Shown piece after piece: positions 44,573 through 53,192 of a stretch of 64,000 bases of DNA. Both the position numbers and the translations under genes were made by a program. The notes under the pieces were generated by a model. That model saw only the letters and a list, made by a program, of their open reading frames with translations, was not told the DNA's origin and did not search any database. The DNA is from Burkholderia sp. GAS332 (lineage in GTDB: Bacteria; Pseudomonadota; Gammaproteobacteria; Burkholderiales; Burkholderiaceae), in the NCBI GenBank assembly GCA_900142905.1, contig FSRV01000002.1:1922001-1986000 (forward strand). The letters are read 5' to 3'. Each line of letters starts with the position of its first letter. Within the stretch, counting starts at the first letter, position 1.

Positions 44573-44693
44573 TATGCGTCACGCGAATAATGAACGTTTA
44601 TTCGCCAGACAGATATTATGCCAATATGCGTCACACGAATATTTGACAAATATTCGTGTGACGCATAAAGTGCATTTATTCGTCTCGCGGATA
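44573..44693. promoter_or_regulatory. Array of five HipB-type operators, 26-bp period
   Basis: Five 17-bp pseudo-palindromes: 44573-44589 TATGCGTCACGCGAATA, 44599-44615 TATTCGCCAGACAGATA, 44625-44641 TATGCGTCACACGAATA, 44651-44667 TATTCGTGTGACGCATA, 44677-44693 TATTCGTCTCGCGGATA. Centres (44581, 44607, 44633, 44659, 44685) are exactly 26 bp apart. Sites 3 and 4 together make a perfect 20-bp inverted repeat with a 3-bp centre (44625-44667). HipB of E. coli binds several TATCC-N8-GGATA sites, so autoregulation by this HipB is the natural reading. Confidence 0.85.
44643..44671 (+). promoter_or_regulatory. hipBA promoter
   Basis: Consensus -35 TTGACA (44643-44648), 17-bp spacer, -10 TAAAGT (44666-44671). 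The -35 falls in the gap between operators 3 and 4 and the -10 between 4 and 5, so repressor bound at sites 3-5 would block polymerase. Confidence 0.7.
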
Positions 44694-44700
44694 ATTTGCC

Positions 44701-44955
44701 ATGATCCACCTCGTCGCCACGCCAGACCAGATGGGCCAGTTGCTTGCTGCCGGTCGGCGCCAGGCGGGCCTCACCCAAGCCGAAGCCGCCGCGCGCATCG
44801 GCGTCAGCCAGAGCCGCATCTCGGCGCTGGAAACCGACGCCACCGCCCTCACGCTCGCCCAATTGCTCGCGCTGTGCGGCGCCTACGGCCTGCAACTGCA
44901 GGTACGCGACAAGAACCAGCCGGCGCCTGAGCCGGCGCCTTTGATCGAGTGGTAA
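44701..44955 (+). CDS. hipB: Antitoxin HipB (Xre-type HTH)
   Basis: DNA-binding antitoxin of 84 residues. The helix-turn-helix spans about 10-65 (MGQLLAAGRRQAGLTQAEAAARIGVSQSRISALE). The C-terminal tail is Pro/Glu-rich and ends in Trp (PLIEW), as E. coli HipB does. It neutralises HipA by binding and represses the operon from the adjacent operator array. The stop codon is 2 bp before the hipA start. Confidence 0.92.
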   Translation: MIHLVATPDQMGQLLAAGRRQAGLTQAEAAARIGVSQSRISALETDATALTLAQLLALCGAYGLQLQVRDKNQPAPEPAPLIEW

Positions 44956-44957
44956 GC

Positions 44958-46298
44958 ATGGGCCGCCAAACTCATTCGCGAGCGCTTTCGGTGTGGGCCA
45001 ACGGCGAGCGCGTCGGTGTCTGGCGCCTTCCCACCCGCGGCCCCATGGAGTTCGCTTACGATCCCGCGTGGGTCGCCTCGCCCGCGGGCCGGCCGCTTTC
45101 GCTCTCGCTGCCGTTCACGCCGAGCAATGAGGCGCACAAAGGGTCGCGGGTGCTCAATTATTTCGACAATCTGCTGCCCGACAGCGAGGCGATCAGAAAG
45201 CGCATCGCCCAACGCTACCAGACCGACACGCTCGATGCGTTCGACCTGCTGCAAGCCATCGGCCGCGATTGCGTGGGCGCCGTCCAGTTGCTGGCCGTTG
45301 ACGACGCGCCGGCCGGCGTCGAACGCATCGAAGGCACGCCGCTCTCCGACAGCCAGATCGAAACCATGCTGGCGCGCACCGTCAGCAATCCCGCCCTCGG
45401 CGCGCCCAACGAAGCGGACGATTTCCGCATCTCGCTCGCCGGCGCGCAGGAGAAGACCGCCCTGCTATGGCACGACGGCAAGTGGCAACGCCCGCATGGC
45501 GCCACGCCCACCACACACATTTTCAAGCTGCCGCTCGGGCTGGTCGGCAACAAGCTCGCCGACCTCAGCACCTCGGTCGAAAACGAATGGCTGTGTCTGC
45601 GGATCCTGCGCGCCTATGGCCTGCCGGTGGCCAACGCCGACATCATGACCTTCGGCAAGCAGCGGGTGCTGAGCGTCGAACGCTTCGACCGGCAACTACA
45701 TTCAGGCGGGCAATGGCTACTGCGCCTGCCGCAGGAAGACTTCTGCCAGGTGTATGGCGTACCGTCGCATCGCAAGTACGAAAACGAAGGGGGTCCGGGC
45801 GTGCTGGACCTCGCGCGGATTCTCCAGCAATCGGTGTCGGCGCAGCAGGACATCGAGACGCTGCTGGCCAGCCAGATCCTGTTCTGGATGCTGGCGGCGC
45901 CGGACGGCCACGCCAAGAACTTCAGCATTCGCCTGTTGGCGGGCGGCCAATACCGCCTGACGCCGCTTTACGACGTGATGTCGATCTGGCCGGTGGAAGG
46001 CAACGGCCCGAACCAGTGGTCATGGTTCAAGGCGAGACTCGCCATGGCGATGTGGTCGCGCAGCAAACACGACGCCTTCCGCGACGTGCAGCGGCGCCAC
46101 TTCAACACCATGGCGTTGAGGTGCTCGCACGGCGCGAACGCCGAACCGTTGATCCAGCGGCTGATCGAACAGACGCCAGAGGTCATCGCGCGGGTCTCGG
46201 CCGAATTGCCCGAGCGATTTCCCGCCAAGGTCGCCGAACGGATTTTCAAAGGCCTGAAAAGCTCGGCGGCCAAGCTCGACACCATGCCGCCGGCATAA
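44958..46298 (+). CDS. hipA: Toxin HipA, serine/threonine kinase
   Basis: Toxin kinase of 446 residues (E. coli HipA has 440). N-terminal HipA_N (NGERVGVWRL, LPFTPSNEAHKGSRVLNYFDNLLPDSE), the P-loop-like autophosphorylation segment FRISLAGAQEKTALLW with the Ser equivalent to E. coli Ser150, the TTHIFKLPLG strand, the catalytic PDGHAKNFSI and the metal-binding LYDVMS are all intact. HipA of E. coli phosphorylates glutamyl-tRNA synthetase and induces growth arrest; the same target is inferred. ATG 44958 is chosen over ATG 44949, which would overlap hipB. Confidence 0.93.
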   Translation: MGRQTHSRALSVWANGERVGVWRLPTRGPMEFAYDPAWVASPAGRPLSLSLPFTPSNEAHKGSRVLNYFDNLLPDSEAIRKRIAQRYQTDTLDAFDLLQAIGRDCVGAVQLLAVDDAPAGVERIEGTPLSDSQIETMLARTVSNPALGAPNEADDFRISLAGAQEKTALLWHDGKWQRPHGATPTTHIFKLPLGLVGNKLADLSTSVENEWLCLRILRAYGLPVANADIMTFGKQRVLSVERFDRQLHSGGQWLLRLPQEDFCQVYGVPSHRKYENEGGPGVLDLARILQQSVSAQQDIETLLASQILFWMLAAPDGHAKNFSIRLLAGGQYRLTPLYDVMSIWPVEGNGPNQWSWFKARLAMAMWSRSKHDAFRDVQRRHFNTMALRCSHGANAEPLIQRLIEQTPEVIARVSAELPERFPAKVAERIFKGLKSSAAKLDTMPPA

Positions 46299-46593
46299 CG
46301 CCGCGCGAAGAAATTACCGGCCAACCCTATTTCTCTACAGACGCGCGCGGTTTCATCGGTAAAATAGATTCAATGCTAAATGCATCAATAGATCATCGAA
46401 TGTGCCGGTTCGCACCTCGCACTGGCGGACCCAACCGCGGTCATGCAAAGACACCGACCGCGATATTTTGTACTGTACATTTGCTGTCCCCTGCGTCGCC
46501 GCGTCGATGCGCATCCAATGTGCATGGCCGCGCTGCGCGTGCCGTAACGTATGCTCCACAGCCACCCTTCAAGAAGGCGGATCTTCACGCAGT
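46299..46593. other. Gap between hipA and the BetR-type regulator
   Basis: Nearly 300 bp without a convincing gene. The part around 46360-46410 is A/T-rich (AAATAGATTCAATGCTAAAT) and may hold the promoter of the next gene. AAGAAGGCGG lies ~15 bp before the next ATG. Confidence 0.35.
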
Positions 46594-47448
46594 ATGACCA
46601 ACGAAACACACTCACCTGACGCCATCGCCGTCGCCGAGCGCGTGCGCGAGTTGATGAGCCGGCATGGAATCGGCAAACGCCAGCAAACCACTGAGCTGTG
46701 CCGCATCCTCGATCTGAGTTTTTCGCAGGGACACCGCAAGCTGCGCGGCAACAGCCCGTGGACCCTCTCGCAGATCAAAAAGGTCGCCGAGGTGTTCGGC
46801 GAACCTGCCGCCCAGCTATTCGGCGCACAGTCGCTCGATCCCGGCATGGTCGGCGCCATCGCCCAGGAGGCGGTGTTCTGCATCGGTGCGATCGAGCTGG
46901 CTTGCACCGCATGGGTCGGCGCCGCGCTCGAAGCGGGCAGCCGTCCGGAATTTGTCGCGTACTCGAAGCTCGGTCAATGGCGCGTTGCGCGTCACGACGG
47001 CACGCTCTACCAAAGCGCGTACGAAGTCCACAAGATCGAGATCTATCCGCGCCGCGCTGAAACCGACAAGCCGACCATCGCCGTGGTCGACGACGACCAC
47101 GCCTCCGCCGACAACCTGCGCGACTATCTCGAGCGCAGCGGTTTCACAGCGGTGGCGATCTACGGCCTCGCGGCGTTTGCCGAACAACTGCAAACGCAGA
47201 TCTTCGACGGCATTGTGATCGACTGGCTGTTCGGCTCGCAGACCTCGGCAGCGGCGATCTGCGCGGTGCGGGCCTCGGAGAATCCGGACGCGCCGATTTT
47301 CGTGCTGACCGGCGAATTGCTGACTGGCAAGGCCAGCGAATCGGAGATCAGCGAGGTCATCCGCAATTACGACGTCGCGTGCTATGAAAAGCCCGCGCGT
47401 ATGGCGATCCTGGTCGCCGACCTGTCCAAGCGCCTTAACCGGCCTTGA
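46594..47448 (+). CDS. BetR-domain HTH regulator with C-terminal receiver domain
   Basis: Protein of 284 residues. Residues about 8-75 match the BetR-type helix-turn-helix (VAERVRELMSRHGIGKRQQTTELCRILDLSFSQGHRKLRGNSPWTLSQI). A middle linker domain (about 90-150) is followed by a receiver domain with VVDDDH, the phosphoacceptor Asp in GIVIDWLFGS and the Lys in ACYEKPAR. The order, HTH first and receiver last, is the reverse of ordinary response regulators. It faces the hybrid kinase gene 70 bp away, so the two probably form one signalling pathway. ATG 46594 is chosen over an upstream in-frame start. Confidence 0.78.
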   Translation: MTNETHSPDAIAVAERVRELMSRHGIGKRQQTTELCRILDLSFSQGHRKLRGNSPWTLSQIKKVAEVFGEPAAQLFGAQSLDPGMVGAIAQEAVFCIGAIELACTAWVGAALEAGSRPEFVAYSKLGQWRVARHDGTLYQSAYEVHKIEIYPRRAETDKPTIAVVDDDHASADNLRDYLERSGFTAVAIYGLAAFAEQLQTQIFDGIVIDWLFGSQTSAAAICAVRASENPDAPIFVLTGELLTGKASESEISEVIRNYDVACYEKPARMAILVADLSKRLNRP

Positions 47449-47518
47449 TGCAGGCAAGCAGTTGAAGGTGTGTGCTCAGGTTGAGTCCTCCTCCCTCTGC
47501 GTTTCCTGAAGCGTCACG

Positions 47519-49378
47519 TCACGCCGTATGGCGCGAAGCCAAAGCACGCTGCAACGCGCTGCGCAGTTCCTCGTAATGTACTGGCTTTAATAACGCGTCG
47601 AAAAACGGCGCCGAGCCGGCTTCTCTGCCGTCCCCTCCCGCATTGCCCGCACTATCGGCCTGCGGCGCATACGCGCTCACCACGATCACCGGGACACCCG
47701 ACGACGGCCCCCCGCGTGCCGCGAAATCCGCGAGGAACGTATAACCGTCGCGATCCGGCATATGCAGATCGAGCAACACCACGTCACAGCGACGCGCGTC
47801 GAGCCACGCGAGCGCGTCGTCGGCGTTGGAGACGGCGTGCGCGTCGAAATCCATGTGCGCGATCATTTCGCTGAGCGACTCGCGAATCAGGCGGTTGTCG
47901 TCGACGATCAGCACGCACGGGCGCGCGCCGCCCGGTTCGGTGTGCGCCGCCACGCCGGACGGCGCGCTTGCCGTGACCGGCGTGACCGGGATCGTCACGG
48001 TAAAGGTGGTGCCCTCACCCACCGTGCTCGCCACCTCGACGGTGCCGCCGAACAGCCTGACCAGTCCCTGCACGATCGCGAGTCCCATCCCCGCCCCCTC
48101 GAAGCGGCGCGTGCGCGACGCGTCCAGTTGCGTGAACTCCTGGAAGATCAGCGGAATCTGCGCGTGCGGCACGCCCGGTCCCGTATCGCTGACGACGAAG
48201 ATCAGCACCGCCGGCCGCTGCCTCAGTTGCACGCGCACCGTGCCGGTTTCGGTGTAACGGATCGCGTTGGTGACCAGGTTGTTGACGATCTGGCGAATCC
48301 GGTGTGGATCGGAATCGACGAGGCCGTTCATGCCGCTCGCCTCGCTTTCCAGCTTGAGGCCGCGCGAGGCGGCCGACATCGCGTGTTCGTCGACGATCGA
48401 CGCCAGCAGTTCGCGCGGCTCGAAATGCTCGTGACGCAGTTCGAGCTTGCCGGCGCCGAGGCGTGCGTAGTCGGTCAGGTCTTTCATCTGGGCTTCCAGA
48501 TGGCGTCCTGCGGTTTCGAGCCGCTGAATGACCTTGCGATCGGCCTCGGAGTGATAGTTGAAGCCCAGCAATTCGATCGATGACACGATCGCATGCAAGG
48601 GCGTGCGCAGTTCATGGCTGATCATGCCGAGAAACGCGTCCTTCGCGAGGCTCGCCTCGCGCGCCGCCTGGCTCGCCTGGTGCTCCGCGTCGAGCGCCGC
48701 GTGCTGCTGATGCATCAGACGGGTGCGGCGCCGGCCGTTGAACACCAGCAACGTGGTCGCGGCCGCCGACAATAACAGCAGCAGCAGGCCGCCCGCGAAC
48801 AGCATGCGGCGTTTGTCGATGAAATCGCGGTTCATCGCCTCACGGTCGGCCACGTCGGCGAAACGGCGGCTCAACGCGAGATCGTTGACCTCATTCCAGT
48901 GCTGGCGCAATTCCTCGACGATCCGATTGGCTTGGCTGCGGTCCTTCGGCAAGGCATCCACCTCAGGCTGAATCTCGCCCAGCACATGATCGATCGACTG
49001 GATCTCGTCCATTTGCCGTTGCAGCAGCGCGAGTTGCGTAGTCAGCCGACGTGTCGAACCGGCCATCACGTGCAGCTTCGATTGCAGCAACTGGTAACGC
49101 AGCATGAGCCGCTGATAGTCGTCGTCGACGCCGGATTGATACAGCAGCAACTGGTTTTCGAAACGCGCGTAGGCAATCTGCAGTTGCGCGGCGTCCCAGT
49201 AGAAGCCGTCGTACTGACCGGTCAGCTGTTCGGTGGTGCGCGGATTGAGCAGGTTCGCGTACAACAGATAGCCGATTGCACCGGCTGGCGCCGCGAGCGC
49301 GGTCAGCCAGATCAGCACATAGAGGACACGACGCCAGGGGCGGCGCGTTATTTGACGATGAGTGCCTTGATCTGCCAT
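47519..49378 (-). CDS. Hybrid sensor histidine kinase with C-terminal receiver
   Basis: Inner-membrane kinase of 619 residues: N-terminal helix (about 16-38), a helical periplasmic domain of ~155 residues, a second helix (about 193-213), HisKA box FLGMISHELRTPLHAIVSS, ATPase with NNLVTNAIRYTET, SDTGPGVPHAQIPLIFQEF and GAGMGLAIVQGL, and a receiver with Asp in VLLDLHMPDRDGY. There is no Hpt domain, so transfer to another receiver needs either the kinase itself or a separate Hpt. It overlaps the upstream periplasmic partner gene by 31 bp and converges on the BetR-REC gene. Confidence 0.88.
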   Translation of the reverse strand: MADQGTHRQITRRPWRRVLYVLIWLTALAAPAGAIGYLLYANLLNPRTTEQLTGQYDGFYWDAAQLQIAYARFENQLLLYQSGVDDDYQRLMLRYQLLQSKLHVMAGSTRRLTTQLALLQRQMDEIQSIDHVLGEIQPEVDALPKDRSQANRIVEELRQHWNEVNDLALSRRFADVADREAMNRDFIDKRRMLFAGGLLLLLLSAAATTLLVFNGRRRTRLMHQQHAALDAEHQASQAAREASLAKDAFLGMISHELRTPLHAIVSSIELLGFNYHSEADRKVIQRLETAGRHLEAQMKDLTDYARLGAGKLELRHEHFEPRELLASIVDEHAMSAASRGLKLESEASGMNGLVDSDPHRIRQIVNNLVTNAIRYTETGTVRVQLRQRPAVLIFVVSDTGPGVPHAQIPLIFQEFTQLDASRTRRFEGAGMGLAIVQGLVRLFGGTVEVASTVGEGTTFTVTIPVTPVTASAPSGVAAHTEPGGARPCVLIVDDNRLIRESLSEMIAHMDFDAHAVSNADDALAWLDARRCDVVLLDLHMPDRDGYTFLADFAARGGPSSGVPVIVVSAYAPQADSAGNAGGDGREAGSAPFFDALLKPVHYEELRSALQRALASRHTA

Positions 49379-49896
49379 ACGAATTTCGAGTCGCCCGCCG
49401 CGCCCATCAGTTCATCGGGGAACGCGTCGCGCGGATAGATAAGAAACAGCGGCCCGAAGTCGCTGATCTTCAGGCGCCGGCCGTTCATGCTGTAGGCAAC
49501 GACCACGCCGTAGCGATCGCAGTCCGACATCGGAATGGTGTATGTATAGTCGTCGAGCGTATGGATCTCGACTGCGCTGCCGGATGCGCCGACTGTCTTC
49601 AGGATATCCGCGAGCAGCGGTCCTGTGAAGGTGGAGCGCGGCGTCCAGGTGGTGGCCGTCGTAATCGAATGGACCGGCAGCGCGAGCAGTTCTTCCCCGG
49701 TGAAGTGATACAACTGATGCGCCGCATCGTTGGTCTTGCTGATTTTGCCTTTCACGTCGAGCGATAACGGCAACGACTCTGTCTGCGCCTTTGCCTGCAT
49801 GCTCCACGCCGCGAGGGCGAGGAGCAGAACCAGCCCCCACCATGCGCCCCTGACCCCACCCGTCCTGCCATCTATCGCTGCGCTCACCTTGGTCAT
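49348..49896 (-). CDS. Exported molybdopterin-oxidoreductase-fold protein lacking the Mo-binding Cys
   Basis: Periplasmic protein of 182 residues; the signal peptide runs to about 38 (MTKVSAA start at ATG 49896, cleavage near QAKAQ). The mature part resembles the sulfite-oxidase-type domain (HFTGEELLALPVHSITTATTW, FTGPLLADILKTVGASG, DDYTYTIPMSD, FLIYPRDAFP) but has no Cys where the cofactor-binding residue should be; the only Cys is in SDCDRYG. A sensory or binding role is likelier than catalysis. It is co-transcribed with the hybrid kinase (31-bp overlap) and may present a signal to its periplasmic domain. Confidence 0.75.
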   Translation of the reverse strand: MTKVSAAIDGRTGGVRGAWWGLVLLLALAAWSMQAKAQTESLPLSLDVKGKISKTNDAAHQLYHFTGEELLALPVHSITTATTWTPRSTFTGPLLADILKTVGASGSAVEIHTLDDYTYTIPMSDCDRYGVVVAYSMNGRRLKISDFGPLFLIYPRDAFPDELMGAAGDSKFVWQIKALIVK

Positions 49897-50182
49897 TTGC
49901 CTGGCCTTTCCGTCGTTTGTTATTTTTTCGGGCGGCTCCACGCTGCGCCGGCTCAACCTGCCAGCGAACCTGCAGCGCCCGTTTCCCGCCGCGGCGGTGG
50001 TCTTGGCGACACATCCCGTCCGGCAACGCGCGTCACCCCGACGCGCGATCGTTGAACCGCATGCATAATATCGCCAAATTTCTTTGTCTCAAAAACGGGG
50101 ATCCGCCGCTGCACTGCACCGCGCGCTGCGCTCCGTCTACCGGACACCTGCTCCACGTACGCAACGCGACGCCCTACGAGTC

Positions 50183-51130
50183 ATGAACAAGCCGGTTTTG
50201 CCCCTGACGTACGAACAACTCGATCACTGGATCGAATCGCTGCAACCCGCCTTGCTGGCGGAGGGTTTCACGCTGGCGATCGGTATTCTGCGTGGCGGCG
50301 CGCCGCTTGCGCTGATGGTGTCGCACGCGGCCGGCACGCCGGTCGCCTTCCTGCGTTACGACCGTCAGTCGCGCACGGTCGCCTGGGATTCGACGCTGCC
50401 GATCCCGCCCGCGGGTTCGAAAGTGCTACTGTGCGAGGACATCGCGGGGCGCGGCTTTACGCTGACCGATTGCATCGCCTTCCTTCAGCAGCATGGCCTC
50501 GACGTCAGGACGCTGACCGCCGCCGTCGACGACCTGAGCCGCACGCAACCCGACTATGCGATCGATGCCCGCGGCTACTTCGCGCTGTTTCCGTGGGAGC
50601 GCCAGGCCTACACCGAGCGTTATCGCGAGGACTGGGAGCGCGTTGAAGCGGGCACCGCACCCGCCATGGCCGACGATCACGAATACGCCACCTACGCCAT
50701 CGACCTCGACGGCATTCTGCTACCCGACGTGCCGCTCGCGCGCTACGACGAGGATCTGGCCGCGGCGCTCGCCGAACGCGACGCACTGCTGCCGTTCGAA
50801 GTGCTGCCGGGCATCGATCTGCAACGGGTTCGCACGATCATCACCGGCCGGCCGGAACTGGATCGCGCGCGCACCGAAGCGTGGCTCGCGCGGCACGGCT
50901 TCGGTCATATGCAACTGGTGATGCGCACGCCCGGCACGCACGATGAAAGTCCCGCGGGCGCCGCCGCTCACAAGGCGGCTGCCGCATTGCGCGGTGGCGT
51001 CACGCACTTTGTCGAAAGCGATCCGGTGCAGGCGCTGCTGATCGCGCAACAAGCGCCACTGCTACGCGTGATCTGGTGGGACGCGCTCACACAAACCGGG
51101 ATGCTGGTAGGCGCGCGCGCGTGGACTTGA
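50183..51130 (+). CDS. Phosphoribosyltransferase fused to HAD-like domain
   Basis: Protein of 315 residues. The N-terminal ~150 residues form a type-I PRTase-like fold: LAIGILRGGAPLALMVSHAAG and the PRPP-binding loop VLLCEDIAGRGFTLTDCIAFL. The C-terminal part resembles a HAD-like domain with the DxDG start in YAIDLDGILLP, TIITGRPELDRARTEAWL and VTHFVESDPVQALLI. A hydrolase downstream of a PRTase suggests nucleotide or cofactor salvage, but I cannot name the substrate. ATG 50183 is chosen; the upstream in-frame extension is not protein-like. Confidence 0.7.
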   Translation: MNKPVLPLTYEQLDHWIESLQPALLAEGFTLAIGILRGGAPLALMVSHAAGTPVAFLRYDRQSRTVAWDSTLPIPPAGSKVLLCEDIAGRGFTLTDCIAFLQQHGLDVRTLTAAVDDLSRTQPDYAIDARGYFALFPWERQAYTERYREDWERVEAGTAPAMADDHEYATYAIDLDGILLPDVPLARYDEDLAAALAERDALLPFEVLPGIDLQRVRTIITGRPELDRARTEAWLARHGFGHMQLVMRTPGTHDESPAGAAAHKAAAALRGGVTHFVESDPVQALLIAQQAPLLRVIWWDALTQTGMLVGARAWT

Positions 51131-51138
51131 GCGAGTGC

Positions 51139-51162
51139 ATGCCGGCTTGTGCGGGCCGGCAT
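51139..51162. terminator. Hairpin after the PRTase-HAD gene
   Basis: ATGCCGGC and GCCGGCAT form an 8-bp stem with an 8-nt loop in the gap between two convergent genes. No strong U run follows. Confidence 0.5.
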
Positions 51163-51241
51163 AGGTCTGGGACGTTATATCTGAGTGCGTCAAGCCTGAA
51201 CGCGTGACCCAGAGTCGCGCCAGCGTCAACCTGAGCGGCTG

Positions 51242-52945
51242 CTAGGCTTCTCTCGCCTCTCTAAGCTCTTTGGTTTCCCTGAGCTCCTTACCATCGCGCA
51301 GATGCAGATGCCGCGCGGCCCGCTGCGAGGCGACGATGATCAGCTTCATGGTCGCACGCGTGGCGCCGACGAACAGCTTGCGCGCAATACGCTCATCGAA
51401 CGACTCGAAGTCGACTTCAGTGAGAATCACGCACGGCGCCGCCTGCCCCTTGAAGCGATAGATCGATTCGAACAGCACATCCCCTTCGCGGTACGCCGGG
51501 TTGCCGAACAGATCGTACTTACCCGTAAAACTGCGCAACCGATGCGGGCCGAGATGATCCTGCGCGGTCATCGCCGAGCCTTCGCGGCCGCGAAACGAGA
51601 TCACCGCAATGTCCTGTTTGCGAAAGCCGAGCGACAAGGCCTGCGTGATCGCCCGCTTGGTCGCCTCGATGCTGCCTTCGGTGGCATTCGCTTCGTCGTA
51701 GACGGAGAGCGAAATATCTGAGCCGTCGAACGGACTGCCCGACGCCAGACCCGCCGCGACCGGCACCGAAGCGCCGACCACGTCGCGCACGTAATCGAGA
51801 ATGTCGCGCGGACTGCGGTAGTTGGTGGTCTCTTTCAGCGTGGTCCAGCCGGGCAGCTCGACCGGCTCGCGCATATACAGATTCTGCAGCGGGTCTTCGA
51901 GCCACCACCACGCGGCGTCCGGCCGCAACAGGCGCGCGAGGGCAGCCACCCACGGCTGCTGGAAATCCTGGCCTTCGTCGACGATCAGCACGTCGAATTG
52001 CCAACGCGCGTCGATCGGCGTTTCGGTGAAAATCGTTTCAAGCTGATGGAACACCTCGCCGGACTGGAAATCCGGCTCGCGGCCCGCGTCGCGTGCGATC
52101 CAGTCGCATAGCTGGTGGTAGTTCGCGACCTTCGCCTCAGGTGGCGCGACCCGCGCGATGTGATCCGCGAGCGGCCGGTTGAAACACACGTACAAAGGCC
52201 GCTGGCCGCGCGCCACCGCATCTTTCATCACCTGCACCGCCAGTTGTGTCTTGCCGGAGCCGGCCGTGCCGATCACGCGCAGCCGGAACGGTGAAAACTC
52301 GAGCCGCCGCGCCCAGCTCGCGAGGCCGCCCGCCAGACGCGTGACGAGCGTGCCTGCCTGGCCGACCAGCGCGCTGGCGTCGGGCGTGAGCGCGAGTTCG
52401 TCGGCGAAAAAGTGGTGGATTTTCGGTGCACAGGCGAGGCGCGGTTCGTCGGCCGGCAAGGCTTCGCGAATGATCGCGGCAAGCCGGTCCTTACGTGTCG
52501 CGTCGACGATCCGCGCGGGATTCACGCCGGCAATCGCCACGTCCTTGACGATGTGATCCGGGCAATACAACAGTTCTTCGATGAAATACGTGCCCGCGCC
52601 GAACGCCGCGGTGAAGCGCCGGTGCAGCGTTTCGACGGTGTGCGCGAGCGCGATCGCCACATTGCGTTCCGTCTGAAGATAGACCTTGACGAGCCCCTTC
52701 TTCGTTTCGCGCAGGAAGCCGGTTTTCTGTTCGACGATCATCACGCGCCCGGCCGGGCTGACGATCACGAAGTCGGCCTCGCCGAACACCGAAAAGTTCT
52801 GGTTCAGGCGGGTCCAGTGCACGCCGTGATAGACGGTGTAGCCATCGGGAAGCGCTTCTTCCAGCAGCGCGAGGGTTTCGCGTTCGCGTGCCGCCGCGCC
52901 GGTGGCGGCGAGGCTCTTCCAGTCGTCGGGGACAATGCGGGCCAT
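51242..52945 (-). CDS. NERD-domain SF1 helicase (UvrD/Rep-like)
   Basis: Cytosolic protein of 567 residues. The N-terminal nuclease-related domain (about 15-115) has DFVIVSPAGRVMIVEQKTG, an EQK nuclease-like motif. The helicase core has Walker A VIGTAGSGKTQLA (about 245), Walker B VLIVDEGQDFQQPW, ETTNYRSPRDIL and the late motif LFVGATRATMKLII of UvrD-type helicases; it is shorter than true UvrD. A short charged repeat ends it (KELRETKELREAREA). Likely role: DNA repair or processing; some NERD-helicases sit in defence loci but there is no partner gene here. Confidence 0.82.
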   Translation of the reverse strand: MARIVPDDWKSLAATGAAARERETLALLEEALPDGYTVYHGVHWTRLNQNFSVFGEADFVIVSPAGRVMIVEQKTGFLRETKKGLVKVYLQTERNVAIALAHTVETLHRRFTAAFGAGTYFIEELLYCPDHIVKDVAIAGVNPARIVDATRKDRLAAIIREALPADEPRLACAPKIHHFFADELALTPDASALVGQAGTLVTRLAGGLASWARRLEFSPFRLRVIGTAGSGKTQLAVQVMKDAVARGQRPLYVCFNRPLADHIARVAPPEAKVANYHQLCDWIARDAGREPDFQSGEVFHQLETIFTETPIDARWQFDVLIVDEGQDFQQPWVAALARLLRPDAAWWWLEDPLQNLYMREPVELPGWTTLKETTNYRSPRDILDYVRDVVGASVPVAAGLASGSPFDGSDISLSVYDEANATEGSIEATKRAITQALSLGFRKQDIAVISFRGREGSAMTAQDHLGPHRLRSFTGKYDLFGNPAYREGDVLFESIYRFKGQAAPCVILTEVDFESFDERIARKLFVGATRATMKLIIVASQRAARHLHLRDGKELRETKELREAREA

Positions 52946-53192
52946 GCGGTGCCTCGTCGTATTCGGGTGCGCCCATTGTACGCAACGCCCGCGCGTTGCC
53001 GGCAGGGCCCCTCGGGCGGCATTCTAGCCGCGATGAGGAAGACGCTTTGGACGACACTTCAAGCCACACTTCGCGCGGCGGATTGCAGGCTGGCGGCGCG
53101 CAAACCCATGCGCATCGTGTATCGTTACTGGCTGAACGCCGCGCACCTCGCGCGGCTTGCCAACCGTAAGTGTAAAAAAAAGGATTTGCCGG

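Noticed and set aside
44573..44693. CRISPR-like array upstream of hipB
   Set aside because: The 26-bp spaced units are 17-bp palindromes over a promoter; repeats are too short and spacers too small.
44701..46298. hipBA as part of a mobile island
   Set aside because: No integrase, att-like repeats or composition change flank it; neighbours look chromosomal.
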